Below the pieces are notes generated by a model. The model was given only the letters and a program-made list of their open reading frames with translations. It did not search any database and had not been told where the DNA came from. A stretch of 64,000 nucleotides of DNA from CAZJLP01 sp964546955. Its GTDB lineage: Bacteria; Verrucomicrobiota; Verrucomicrobiia; Opitutales; Opitutaceae. The translations under genes and the position numbers were made by a program. Below are positions 34,606 to 43,880 of this stretch, in pieces. The stretch covers positions 44,107 through 108,106 of the forward strand of contig CAZJLP010000012.1 in NCBI GenBank assembly GCA_964546955.1, read 5' to 3'. Position 1 is the stretch's first letter. Each line of letters opens with the position of its first letter.

Positions 34606-37482
34606 TTATTGAGGCGTCAGGGTGAACTTGTCAGCCGAGAGCGTGAAGCTCGAGGATGCCGCATTTTTGCCGGTGACGGTCAGTCGGATAGTGTGCGTCC
34701 CTGGCGACGCAAACGTCACGGTTCCTAGTGTCGTGGTGGGATACGTCGCTGGCGAAGCGTACTGATCCAGCGTCGCTCCCACATTGGCACCGTCAACCGA
34801 GGCTTGTAGAATGCCGCGGTTGTTGTTGTGTTTGTCGCTCATTTGGAGCGTGTAGGTGCCGGCGGGGATGCTCGGGGTCGTGAACTGGACCCACTGACCG
34901 ACGGCGGTCGAGGCGAGCGTCACGCGCACACCGGCGCTGGCGGCCGCGTCCGTATCATTGGTCGCGGCAGGCCCACTGGTCGTGCGGGAGAGAGATTCTG
35001 CCTCGAGCGAGACTGGGGTGGGCTGCGTCGTGGTAGCCGTCAGGCTGAACGTGTCGGAGGAGATCGTGAACGCGGTGGAGGCGGCGTTGCGACCGGCGAC
35101 GGTCAGACGCACCACCTGATTCCCCGCCGTGGAAACCGTGACTGTTCCGATCGTGTGCTCCGGATAGGCGGGTGAGGCCGAGTACTGATCGATGGTTCCT
35201 CCGACATTGGTGCCATTGAAGCTCGTGGTGAATTGCCCGCGACCCGGATGAGTTTTGGAACGCATCTTCAGCACGTAGGTTCCCGCCGCCACGTTCGGCA
35301 GGGTATAGTCGATCGATTGACCGGTCGCGGTGGCTTGGAGGGCGATCCAAATTCCGCCGCTGGTGTTCGCATCGGTTTGCGTCACGCCGCCCGAACGTGA
35401 CAGTGCTTCGGCTTCCCAGGCCAGCGCGGCGGGACCGGCGGTGAAGTTCGCCGTGAGGGTCGTCGCTGTTTCCGGCACGCTGATGTTGTGCGTTTGAGTT
35501 CCGCCGTCGGACCAGGACTGGAAGTTGAAGGTCTGGCCGTTGAGCGATTGCCCGGACGGAGCGCCGATTTCCCGCACGATGCCGACCACATTTTGGATCG
35601 TGTGCGGAGCGGTGTTGGGTGCGCCGTCCAGCGTGATACGCAGCCCGGCTGGATTGGTGACAAACGTGACGTTCTGTTGGCGTAGGTTGACCGTCCGCTC
35701 GACCGTGTGCGTCAAACCGCAGGAGTCTGTCACGGTGAGACTGATGATGTAGGCAAAGAACCCGTCACCGTGGAAGAGGGTCGGAATCGTGAACGTGCCG
35801 GTCTTCTGGCCCGTGATGGGCCCGAGGAAAGGATGCGGGTGGTCGTCGTGTTGCGTGCGAACCATCCAGCGGAAGGCCGATGCGGGCAGATCGCCGTCTT
35901 CCGCGTCGGTGGCCGAGGCGGAATAACTGATCGTGTCGCCTGCTTTGTGCGAATTGTCCACGACCGGGGTCAGGATGGTCGCCACGGGAGGTTGGCAGGT
36001 GGTGATGCGCAGCACGGCGGCCGCGCTGGTGGTCGAACCGGCGCCGTTTGTGACCACGGCGCGGAATCGGGCCAGGTCGTCCCCGGCGGAAGCGGAGAAC
36101 GTAAGATCCTGCGACGTTGCGCCGGCGACATTCGCGAAGCTGGCGCCGCCGTCGTTGCTGCGCTGCCACTGGAAGGACTGCACACACCCGACGGGGGACG
36201 TGGCGCCGACCGAGAAGGTTACCGAGGCGCCAGCCGGTACGGTCCGGTCAGTGGGTTGCTGCGTGATCGTCGGTGCCGTCGTGCAAGTTTGGTTGCGGGT
36301 GACGCGGAAGACCGAGCCGTTGTTGCGCGCGAGATAATAAAGGGCGCCACTCGGATCGACCTCCAAGTCGACACAGCCGGAGACGCCTGTGGCAAACGTC
36401 GTGGAGGTTCCGGGGCTGGCGGGATTGATCCACTTGATCCACCCGGCGCAGAAATCCGCGAAGAAATAGCGGCCGACCCATTCGGAGCCGAAGTTGGCGC
36501 TTTGGGGATTGTAGAAAACACCGCCGGTGATGGCGCAGACGGTAGGACGGCTGACTGCGTACGAATGGATCGGACCGGTCATGCCGGGTTCGGTGCACGG
36601 CCCCCCCTGGCAGACGGGATGGCCGTAGTTTCGGCCCGCGCCGCCAAGGTTGATTTCCTCGCGGTGCACATCGCTCACATCATTGATGTGGAGGCGTCCG
36701 GTGCCCGGCTGGAAGGCGAAGCGGAAAGGATTGCGGAGGCCCCGCGCCCAGATGGCGCGATTCGCGCCGGTGGTTTGAGTGAGGAACGGGTTGTCAGCGG
36801 GAATGCCGCCATTGCTTTCAATGCGGAGGATTTTGCCGAGCCGGGAGGTCAGCGATTGGGCGTTGTTAGCCTGCTGGTTGTCGCCCACGGCGATGTAGAG
36901 TTTGCCGTCGGGTCCGAAGTGAAGGTCGCCGCCGTTGTGGTTGATGCGGTCGTCGACATTCGGCAGATCCATCAAGACCAGCTCCGTGCCCGACTGAACG
37001 ACGTCCGGATTGGTCGAACTCGCGGTGAACCGGCTGACCCGGTTATGCACGGCGGGAGTCGTTGCGGTGTAATAAATGTAGACAAACCGATTGGTTGCGA
37101 AATTCGGGTCGAACTCGAAACCGAGCACGCCACGCTCGCCGGATACGTTCGTCGTCAGCGTGATGAATGGCGTCGGCAGCAAGGCGCCGTTTTTGATGAC
37201 CCGCACCCGTCCGCCTTCTTCGCAGACGAAGATGCGGCCATCGGGCGCGAGCGTGATCGAAGTCGGACCGGAAAGTCCGGTGGCGATTCGCGTTTCCGAA
37301 AAACCTGTGGGCAAAGTCGCGGCAGAAAGAGATTGGGAGGCAGCGCCCACGAGCATCGAGCTGAGCGCGAGGACCGCGCGGGCGGTCCGGGAATAGAAAC
37401 GCCGCGCGGAATCGCGGAAGCCATCAAGACTCGAGCCCGGGGCGCGAAGCCCGCGAACGATCGAGTCGCCATGTGTATTCAT
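34606..37482 (-). CDS. Secreted PQQ-type sugar dehydrogenase with Ig/PKD-like and two CBM-like domains
   Basis: A 958-residue protein from ATG 37482. The long N-terminal leader contains a hydrophobic export signal (ARAVLALSSMLVGAASQSLS). A six-bladed glucose/sorbosone dehydrogenase propeller (about 55-400) follows, with INHNGGDLHFGPDGKLYIAV and GLRNPFRFAFQPGTG as PQQ-family landmarks. Next come an Ig-like domain (about 410-490), a PKD-like domain (500-600; SASATDAEDGDLP), a short beta domain (615-680; SWSDGGTQTHNI) and two CBM6/35-like domains (687-812 and 824-958). The CBM-like domains are the same type as at the N-terminus of the GH8 protein. It probably oxidises a sugar while bound to a polysaccharide. 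Confidence 0.9.
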   Translation of the reverse strand: MNTHGDSIVRGLRAPGSSLDGFRDSARRFYSRTARAVLALSSMLVGAASQSLSAATLPTGFSETRIATGLSGPTSITLAPDGRIFVCEEGGRVRVIKNGALLPTPFITLTTNVSGERGVLGFEFDPNFATNRFVYIYYTATTPAVHNRVSRFTASSTNPDVVQSGTELVLMDLPNVDDRINHNGGDLHFGPDGKLYIAVGDNQQANNAQSLTSRLGKILRIESNGGIPADNPFLTQTTGANRAIWARGLRNPFRFAFQPGTGRLHINDVSDVHREEINLGGAGRNYGHPVCQGGPCTEPGMTGPIHSYAVSRPTVCAITGGVFYNPQSANFGSEWVGRYFFADFCAGWIKWINPASPGTSTTFATGVSGCVDLEVDPSGALYYLARNNGSVFRVTRNQTCTTAPTITQQPTDRTVPAGASVTFSVGATSPVGCVQSFQWQRSNDGGASFANVAGATSQDLTFSASAGDDLARFRAVVTNGAGSTTSAAAVLRITTCQPPVATILTPVVDNSHKAGDTISYSASATDAEDGDLPASAFRWMVRTQHDDHPHPFLGPITGQKTGTFTIPTLFHGDGFFAYIISLTVTDSCGLTHTVERTVNLRQQNVTFVTNPAGLRITLDGAPNTAPHTIQNVVGIVREIGAPSGQSLNGQTFNFQSWSDGGTQTHNISVPETATTLTANFTAGPAALAWEAEALSRSGGVTQTDANTSGGIWIALQATATGQSIDYTLPNVAAGTYVLKMRSKTHPGRGQFTTSFNGTNVGGTIDQYSASPAYPEHTIGTVTVSTAGNQVVRLTVAGRNAASTAFTISSDTFSLTATTTQPTPVSLEAESLSRTTSGPAATNDTDAAASAGVRVTLASTAVGQWVQFTTPSIPAGTYTLQMSDKHNNNRGILQASVDGANVGATLDQYASPATYPTTTLGTVTFASPGTHTIRLTVTGKNAASSSFTLSADKFTLTPQ

Positions 37483-37740
37483 AACGTAGTATCTGGGTGA
37501 GCCCTCCTGGTTTCTCCGTCGCCCTTGGGTTGAAGCCATGTCGCTCCGTTAGGGGGGGTAGAGCGCAAAGCCTAGGGGTAGGTCGGAGGGGCTAAAGTCA
37601 GGATAAGGACACGTGACTCAAAAAAAGAAAGGATTCTCTCGTTCATATCGTTGCATTCCTCTGGATCGAGGGCAGGCGGAACACGGGCGTGCTCTCGATG
37701 TTGCGGGCACCGTCTTTAGCCGAGCGGCGCCCTATCCGAA

Positions 37741-37768
37741 AACCTGCCGGGACGGCAGGTTCCATCCT
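37741..37768. repeat. REP-like palindrome, single facing unit
   Basis: AACCTGCCGGGACGGCAGGT then TCCATCC. AACCTGCC.. pairs with ..GGCAGGTT. It is identical in the core to the right-hand units at 49682 and 60612. Confidence 0.75.
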
Positions 37769-37776
37769 CCCGGATG

Positions 37777-38274
37777 TTATCGTTTGTCGGTTTCGGCCAT
37801 ATGCGGCGCGAAAACGGATTGAGCAAGGGCTAGTCGTCGGTCCTCCACTTGGCCGTGCTGCTGCTGTGCGCGCCGAGCGAGGGCTGTATAGTCAGGACCG
37901 CGCAGACGCGTGTCGGCGACTTCCGCAACGGCCAAGGCATCCCAAAGGGCCGCTTTGCCCAAAATGCCCAAGGAGAGCGTCTCCAAAGATTCGAACGTGC
38001 CGAAGCTCCCGTGGCCATTTCGTCTCAACTTCAGGCGACTGGCCTTCTCCGCCAGCCAAGCGACTGCTTCCTTCATGCCGGCCGGATGACTCTCCACCGC
38101 CTGGGCCAGCTGCTGAAGTACTCGGTGGTCGGCCTCGATTTCGCTAGAGAGAGAGGCGGCGAAACCGGCGAGCTCATCCTGAGGATGATGTTCCCGCAGA
38201 TCCTTCAAAAGTTCCAGCGCGAACGCAGCGCCGGCGAGATGGTCGTGGAGGTAGGTGCCGAGAGGATCGTTCAT
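37777..38274 (-). CDS. Uncharacterised helical protein, possible ferritin-like/four-helix bundle
   Basis: A 165-residue protein from ATG 38274 (a TTG at 38283 is less likely). Almost fully helical by eye, with His/Glu/Asp-rich heptads (YLHDHLAGAAFALELLKDLR; SLSSEIEADHRVLQQLAQAV). This might be a four-helix bundle with metal ligands, but I cannot name a family. It is divergent from the GbsR/MarR regulator across about 94 nt, so regulation by it is plausible. A REP palindrome abuts the 3' end. Confidence 0.6.
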   Translation of the reverse strand: MNDPLGTYLHDHLAGAAFALELLKDLREHHPQDELAGFAASLSSEIEADHRVLQQLAQAVESHPAGMKEAVAWLAEKASRLKLRRNGHGSFGTFESLETLSLGILGKAALWDALAVAEVADTRLRGPDYTALARRAQQQHGQVEDRRLALAQSVFAPHMAETDKR

Positions 38275-38368
38275 GCTTTCCAATGTGAGCGAAAGTCACC
38301 GCGCCGCAACCGGGTCCCCTAATCCGTCCGCCTTGACAGGCCCGGTAATTCTGAAAAAACAGAAAATC

Positions 38369-38890
38369 ATGAAACTCACTCCGGTGATGTCGCGGTTTAT
38401 TCTCCATTGGGGGGAGATGGGTTCGCGGTGGGGCATCAACCGGTCGGTCGCGCAGGTGCAGGCGCTGCTGATGCTGTCGCCTGCGGCGTTGCCGGCGGAC
38501 GAAATAGCGGAGACGCTGAGCGTGGCGCGGTCCAACGTGAGCACCAGCCTCAAGGAGCTGCAGGGGTGGGGATTGGTGAAGACGGTGCACGTATTTGGCG
38601 ACCGTCGGGAGCATTTCGAAACGCTGGCCGATGTGTGGGAAATGGCTCTCGTGATTCTGCGCGAACGAAAACGGCGCGAAGTCGATCCCACCGTGGCGGT
38701 ATTGCGGGAGTGCGCCGCGGAGGCGAAGGGAGGGAAGGGCGACACCGATCACACGGTGAAGCGGATCACCGAGCTGACCGCCTTCATGGAATTGAGCGCG
38801 ACCTGGGCCGAGCGGGCGCAACAGTTGTCGCCCGCGGCAGCGAAACGTTTGTTCGGGCTCGGCGACAAGGTGTTTCGGCTGGTGAGTTAG
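38369..38890 (+). CDS. GbsR/MarR family transcriptional regulator
   Basis: A 173-residue winged-helix protein from ATG 38369. GbsR-type pattern: MSRFILHWGEMGSRWGINRS, LSVARSNVSTSLKELQGWGL and VHVFGDRREHFETLADVWEM. In other bacteria this group controls glycine-betaine or osmolyte genes, but no such gene is adjacent. The frame upstream of 38369 (to 38255) overlaps the divergent gene and is rejected. Confidence 0.88.
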   Translation: MKLTPVMSRFILHWGEMGSRWGINRSVAQVQALLMLSPAALPADEIAETLSVARSNVSTSLKELQGWGLVKTVHVFGDRREHFETLADVWEMALVILRERKRREVDPTVAVLRECAAEAKGGKGDTDHTVKRITELTAFMELSATWAERAQQLSPAAAKRLFGLGDKVFRLVS

Positions 38891-38961
38891 CTCGATGTGG
38901 CGCGTCTCGGTGGAGGAGTAGATCGAGGTGGAGCGCGCCTTTTTTCAGAGCTTCCAAACGG

Positions 38962-41814
38962 TCATCTCGACGTCGGGCCCTCCAGTATGAGGCGGAGCGA
39001 ATCGAGCCGCAGGCGCGCATTTCGTATCGCTTCGCAGGTGCGCTCGAGCTGATCCTGGGCGAGGGCGATTTCCGCCGGCCGCACCAGATCGTTGAGCTTC
39101 TGCAAGTCCAGGAGCCGCTGGTATTCACTCGTCAACGACACCTTCGCTTCGTTTTCGGCGGCCGCGATCAGCGGGGCGCTTTTTCCGCGGGCCAGTTCTT
39201 CGGCGCCTTGGATGAGGGCCTTGAGCAAGGCCGCATTAAAACCCGGCAGTTCGAGGAAGCGGTGGATATTCCCGTCTTGCAATTCCGCCGCGAGCCGGGG
39301 AGGAGGGTGCGCGTCGGTGAGGTCTTGGCCGCGCACGTCCACGAGCACGCGCAGCGGTTGCGCCGCGAAAAAGCGATCCACGTTCCACTTGGGCTCGGCC
39401 ACCGCTTCGAGCACGAACACGATCTCGAGAAGGATGTTTTTGGTTTTCGAAGGGAGCAGGCCGAAGGCGGTGGTGCCGGCTTTGGAGTCGATCAGCAGGC
39501 TGAGGGCGTCATGAACGAGTGGGTGGTCGGCCGAGACGAAGCGAATATCCTCGCGCGCGATGGCCCGCTTTCGGTCGTAGGTTGCGAGCATTCCGTCGCG
39601 CGGGATCGACGGAAAACTTTCGACATAGGCATGGCTTGGATCGAGGAAGAAATCTCCGCCCTCATGGTCCTTGACCCGCACTCCGAAATGGTCGAGGACG
39701 TCGGCTAACATGGCCTTGAGGGACGTTTCAGCATCGGCGAGGCGAATGCGCGAGATCACGCTCTCGGCCACGTCGCGGTCGAAGGAGTTGAGTTCGAGCA
39801 GGCGATCGCGGCCCCGGTTCATTTTCAACTGCAAAGCCTGGCGGAACGCGGCGGTTTCAGCCACGAAGCGATCGAGCTCGGCCCGACCGGCGCGGCTCTT
39901 GCCACCGCCTCCATAGGAAAGCGCGAGGGAGAGCAGCCGCTCCTTAAAGGCCTCTTGATAGTCATTCCCGCCCTGCAGTGACGTTTCGAAGGCATCCAGT
40001 CCGCGATGGTACCAGTCCACCACCGCCTCTTCGCTGCTTTCGACCAGGTAGGGAACGTGGATCCGGATGGTCTCTTTTTGACCGATGCGGTCAAGGCGGC
40101 CGATCCGTTGCTCCACCAGGCCGGGGTCGAGGGGAAGGTCGAACAGCACCAAGTGGTGCGCGAACTGGAAATTGCGTCCTTCGCTGCCGATCTCGGAGCA
40201 GAGAAGGAGCTGTGCCCCCTCGGGTTCGGCGAACCAAGCCGCGTTGCGATCGCGCTGAACCAGGGGCAGCCCTTCGTGGAAGAGACCGATTTTCGCGTTC
40301 AACCGCTCCTTCAGCGCGACTTCGATCGCGGTGACCTTCCGGATCGATTTGCAAATGAGGAGGACTTTTTCCGCGCGGTTCTCGCGGAGGAAATCGGCAA
40401 GCCAGTCGATCCGCGGATCTTCCTTGAAATTGTAGCGGATGTCCGCGTCGGTTCCCGCCTCTTCCGACTGCAGTTCCCGTGCAATGCGGGCATGAAGAGT
40501 CGGATTCTCCTGCTGCAGGGCGATTGGGCAGAATTTCCGCGGCGGAAATCCCGTCATGCCGGCGCGCGTGTTGCGGAAGACGACGCGTCCCGTGCCGTGC
40601 TGATCGAGCAGCACGCGCAGCAAGGCGGACCGAGCGCCCGTTTTGCCGGCCGCGAGTGCGTTCATGTGCTCGTCGAGACGGGTGGGATCTTTGGTGAAAA
40701 GCTGGCTGAGCGTCGTGCGGTCCTCTGCACTCAAGGGTTTGTTGTCGACGATCTTCTCCGCGACACCGGCGACCGACGCGAAGTTCTCGGCTTCCGCAAC
40801 GAAACGCTCGTAGTCGTTATAGCGGTCCGGATCCAGCAGACGCAGCCGGGCAAAGTGTCCGGGCAGTCCCAACTGAGTGGGCGTGGCCGTCAAAAGAAGC
40901 AGGCCGGGAGATTTGGACGCAAGGCGATCGACCAACTGGTACTCGGGGCCGGGAGCGTCGGGCGTCCACTTCAAATGGTGCGCTTCGTCGACGATTACGA
41001 GGTCCCAATCGGCTCCCAGCACCTGTTCCCTGCGTGGTTCGTTGTGGGCGAGCCACGCGAGGCTGGCCAGCGCCAATTGGCCGTCGAGGAAGGGATTTTT
41101 TGCGGGTTCGCTCTGCTCGAGAGCCGCGCAACGGTCTTCGTCGTAAATGCTGAACCAGAGATTGAAACGGCGGAGCAGTTCGACGAACCACTGATGGACG
41201 AGGGACTCCGGCACCAGGATCAGAGAGCGCCGCACTTTTCCGATTGCCAGGAGGCGCTGAAGGATGAGGCACGCCTCGATCGTTTTCCCCAATCCCACTT
41301 CATCGGCGAGAAGCACCCGCGGGATCTGCCGGGAGGAAACTTCCTGGAGAATGTAAAACTGATGCGGGATCAGGTCGATGCGGCCGCCCAAAAAGCCCCG
41401 CACCGGGGACTGGCGGATTCTCGCTTGGGCCTGGAGTGCCCGGTACCGCAAGTCGAAGACACGGCCGGGATCCACTTGCGCCGCGAGGAGGCGCTCCTGG
41501 GGCAGGCTGACGCTGGTGACGTCGGAGATTTCGTCCTCGCGGACGCGCTGACCGCCGCCGGCGTAGATCAGCAGGCCGTCGTGCTCCTCGACTTCATCGA
41601 TCAAGATCGATTGACCCGTCCGTGTGGCCACCGTTTCACCGGGGCGAAACTGGACCCGTTTCAATACCTTCGTCCCGAAGGCGTAGAGTCGCTGTTCGCC
41701 GGTGGCGGGAAAACCGACACCGATTCGCGCGCGGTCGGCGCTGACGACAACACCCAAGCCCAACTCGGGCTCTCGTTCACTGACGCAGCGTTGTCCGACA
41801 ATCTGTGGCGACAT
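38962..41814 (-). CDS. rapA: RNA polymerase-associated helicase RapA
   Basis: A 950-residue SWI/SNF ATPase, close to the length of E. coli RapA (968). Motifs in order: an SH3/Tudor-like N-domain (LGVVVSADRARIGVGFPATG), Walker A (LLADEVGLGKTIEACLILQR), Walker B/DEAH (VIVDEAHHLKW), TATPTQLG, and the helicase C lobe (HHLVLFDLPLDPGLVEQRIG). It recycles RNA polymerase. A small hypothetical gene lies about 110 nt upstream. Confidence 0.95.
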   Translation of the reverse strand: MSPQIVGQRCVSEREPELGLGVVVSADRARIGVGFPATGEQRLYAFGTKVLKRVQFRPGETVATRTGQSILIDEVEEHDGLLIYAGGGQRVREDEISDVTSVSLPQERLLAAQVDPGRVFDLRYRALQAQARIRQSPVRGFLGGRIDLIPHQFYILQEVSSRQIPRVLLADEVGLGKTIEACLILQRLLAIGKVRRSLILVPESLVHQWFVELLRRFNLWFSIYDEDRCAALEQSEPAKNPFLDGQLALASLAWLAHNEPRREQVLGADWDLVIVDEAHHLKWTPDAPGPEYQLVDRLASKSPGLLLLTATPTQLGLPGHFARLRLLDPDRYNDYERFVAEAENFASVAGVAEKIVDNKPLSAEDRTTLSQLFTKDPTRLDEHMNALAAGKTGARSALLRVLLDQHGTGRVVFRNTRAGMTGFPPRKFCPIALQQENPTLHARIARELQSEEAGTDADIRYNFKEDPRIDWLADFLRENRAEKVLLICKSIRKVTAIEVALKERLNAKIGLFHEGLPLVQRDRNAAWFAEPEGAQLLLCSEIGSEGRNFQFAHHLVLFDLPLDPGLVEQRIGRLDRIGQKETIRIHVPYLVESSEEAVVDWYHRGLDAFETSLQGGNDYQEAFKERLLSLALSYGGGGKSRAGRAELDRFVAETAAFRQALQLKMNRGRDRLLELNSFDRDVAESVISRIRLADAETSLKAMLADVLDHFGVRVKDHEGGDFFLDPSHAYVESFPSIPRDGMLATYDRKRAIAREDIRFVSADHPLVHDALSLLIDSKAGTTAFGLLPSKTKNILLEIVFVLEAVAEPKWNVDRFFAAQPLRVLVDVRGQDLTDAHPPPRLAAELQDGNIHRFLELPGFNAALLKALIQGAEELARGKSAPLIAAAENEAKVSLTSEYQRLLDLQKLNDLVRPAEIALAQDQLERTCEAIRNARLRLDSLRLILEGPTSR

Positions 41815-41926
41815 TCACCGTCATCAGGTAGCAGGAATCGAGAGATTGAAACCCGAAACATCGCTCATTTTCCCCGAGGGTGGGGCAATTCGCTTTTCGA
41901 GCTGCAACCGAAACGGTAAGGTCACC

Positions 41927-42219
41927 TCAGCTCGCTTTGCTGATTTGTTCGCGCACGTAAATTTCGTAGGCCATCTCCCGACCCGCGGTTNNNNNNNNNN
42001 GGAGAGCAATTGTTCGTCGCCATCGAAATCGGCGATCGTCACCACCTGCCGCGCGTCCATCACATCGAGGGCATGCCAGCCCTCGCGCCGCAACGCGGAA
42101 ACGGCGCGGCGGGTGCAGGCGGACGCGTCGTTAGATTGAAACATGAACTCGGCGGTGCCTTGTTCGGCCCACGGGTTCGCGGCAGCGTCGCGAGAGATTT
42201 CAAATTGTAGGTAGATCAT
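41927..42219 (-). CDS. Small uncharacterised protein, interrupted by an assembly gap
   Basis: The N-terminal part (from ATG 42219, MIYLQFEISRDAAANPWAEQ onward to GDEQLLS) is a plausible coding frame. It reaches the run of N at 41991-42000. After the gap the same nominal frame reads as nonsense, but another frame gives GREMAYEIYVREQISKAS and a stop at 41927. So the real gene probably ends at 41927, and the number of missing bases is not ten, or not a matching multiple. No family recognised. Confidence 0.55.
41991..42000. other. Assembly gap (10 N)
   Basis: Placeholder of ten N inside the gene at 41927-42219. The reading frame does not carry across it, so its true length is unknown. Confidence 0.95.
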
Positions 42220-42518
42220 ACGAAAGGGTCGTTAGCATCGATCGTACCGAGTCGGGGACTCGGGAGGAATCGGGTCGCTGGAGTTTGCTCGTGCGGGAAA
42301 TCCCCTCCTTGGCCCTTCCTATGGTTTACTGAGATTGACGGTCGCCATCGACGTTCCTTGCCGGAGGACGGTCAGACGACGAATGAGGACTAAGCCGTTG
42401 ATGATCTGTGGTCTCCGGTAGGGTCTTTCGGCCCTACGGCAACGCACCGTCGATTGGGGCCCTACTGCTCTACCTTTGGGCCGCCTCTTCCTGATAGAGT
42501 AATGCCCTCGATAACCAC
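42220..42518. other. Intergenic region upstream of the prepilin cassette
   Basis: No gene. A hairpin lies at 42418-42437 (GTAGGG, 8-nt loop, CCCTAC), and GGCCCTAC recurs nearby at about 42460. It could be a structured leader or an upstream terminator. I could not match it to a known riboswitch. Confidence 0.4.
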
Positions 42519-43121
42519 ATGCGTCCACTCATCTCTCATTGTCGCCTCAAGGGCCGCCGGGCCATGACCCTCGTCGAGGTCATGATGGCGCTCTTGGTTT
42601 TCGGCATGTTCACCGCCGGATTCATGGCGAGCTTCATGCAATCCCGAAAGCTGACTGAAAACAGCATTATGCACGCGGCCGCGACGAGCCTCGTTTATGG
42701 GATTATCGAACAGCTCAAGATGGCGCCCTACACGAGCTTCCCCGATGCATCGAATCAGATAGAAGTGCGCATCAATCAGAACACAAAGTACCTGTTGAAC
42801 GCGCTGTACACGCCGTCCCCGGGTGCGCCGGCTGCGCCAACCACCACGCCGGCCGTTACGGTCTCGGCGGCGTCTCTCGGAATGACCGGTTCCTTGAACA
42901 ACCAATTGCCGACACTGCCGCTTTCTTCCGTCAGCGGAACCTCTTCGCAGGCCCTGACCGTCACGATCTGGATGTGGATCGATGAGATTCCCGATGCGAC
43001 CCGCGACGTGGTGGAAGTGAAAAAAGTCACGGTGGTCTACACCTATTCCTACAACAACGGCGGCACCACGAAGACCGTCCGCGATCGCGAAGTGTTCCTG
43101 AGAACGCGCTACGACCAATGA
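42519..43121 (+). CDS. Prepilin-like protein (type II pseudopilin style)
   Basis: A 200-residue protein with a type IV prepilin N-terminus: basic leader (CRLKGRRA), then MTLVEVMMALLVFGMFTAGF. The residue before the cut is Ala rather than the usual Gly. Glu at +5 is conserved. The rest has a Pro/Thr/Ala-rich middle and a beta-rich end. It is the first gene of a three-gene unit with 43118 and 43881; the stop overlaps the next ATG by 4 nt. It may belong to the Verru_Chthon-cassette type set (B/C/D-like), by layout. Confidence 0.85.
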   Translation: MRPLISHCRLKGRRAMTLVEVMMALLVFGMFTAGFMASFMQSRKLTENSIMHAAATSLVYGIIEQLKMAPYTSFPDASNQIEVRINQNTKYLLNALYTPSPGAPAAPTTTPAVTVSAASLGMTGSLNNQLPTLPLSSVSGTSSQALTVTIWMWIDEIPDATRDVVEVKKVTVVYTYSYNNGGTTKTVRDREVFLRTRYDQ

Positions 43122-43876
43122 AGACAAGAACCCCACGCCGCACCCGCGGCTACACGCTGCTCGAGGTCATGGTCGTGATGACGTTGCTCTCCCTCGTCTT
43201 TGCCATGTCGTCAAATCTCTTCGTCACCGTATTGAAGACCATGTACAAGGACATGGAGCGCCTCAACACGAACTCCAGCTTGCGCTACATCACCGCGCAG
43301 GTGGCGAAAGAAACGCTCGATGCGACGGAGTTCTACATCTTTCCGTCCTACGCCAAACTGGACGGCTCCGTGACCATGACCAGCGAGGCGGTCGGTGGCG
43401 ACCTGGCCCAGGATCTCAATACCGGGGATGCGATCGACCTCTTCTACGGTGACTGCCTTGTTATCGTCACCCGCGCCAACGACAACGCGACCGTCTCGAA
43501 AATCAAATCGTACAAGATTTATTACCGGGTGGTGGGATCGTACGCGGCCGAAGGTCCTTTGCGGTATATCGAAGTCAACGATTTGGGAAGTCCCGCGGGG
43601 TCCGGCGTCACCACGGCGCTCGCCACGCTTTTGAACGGGCACAATCTCGCGTCCAATCCGACCCCAAGCACCAGCAAAGTGCTGGCTGCCAGGGTGAGAG
43701 GGCGGACGGTCGGGGCCTCCACGTATGGTATTTTCAGTTCGGACGTGGCGACGCTGACCGAGACGGTTTCCATCAATCGCAGCGTGTCGATCAATATGGA
43801 AATCGTGAACGGGACCAGCGCGACGAATCTCCTCTCCAGCAGCAGTTTCAACTACACGATTTCTCCTCGGAGGTAA
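43118..43876 (+). CDS. Prepilin-like protein, second of cassette
   Basis: A 252-residue protein whose N-terminus is a standard prepilin cleavage site (RTRG then YTLLEVMVVMTLLSLVFAM). The mature part is beta-rich with Asp/Asn/Gly loops and a C-terminal NYTISPRR. Its start lies inside the stop of the first gene (ATGA). Likely a minor pseudopilin processed by a prepilin peptidase that is not in this window. Confidence 0.87.
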   Translation: MKTRTPRRTRGYTLLEVMVVMTLLSLVFAMSSNLFVTVLKTMYKDMERLNTNSSLRYITAQVAKETLDATEFYIFPSYAKLDGSVTMTSEAVGGDLAQDLNTGDAIDLFYGDCLVIVTRANDNATVSKIKSYKIYYRVVGSYAAEGPLRYIEVNDLGSPAGSGVTTALATLLNGHNLASNPTPSTSKVLAARVRGRTVGASTYGIFSSDVATLTETVSINRSVSINMEIVNGTSATNLLSSSSFNYTISPRR

Positions 43877-43880
43877 TATC

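Noticed and set aside
35707..37500. 597-codon plus-strand frame opposite the PQQ-type dehydrogenase
   Set aside because: Low-complexity Arg/Gly shadow with no signal peptide or motif.
40006..41919. 637-codon plus-strand frame opposite rapA
   Set aside because: rapA motifs are complete on the other strand.
42418..42470. Possible riboswitch ahead of the prepilin cassette
   Set aside because: Only a short hairpin; I could not match c-di-GMP or other known consensus features.
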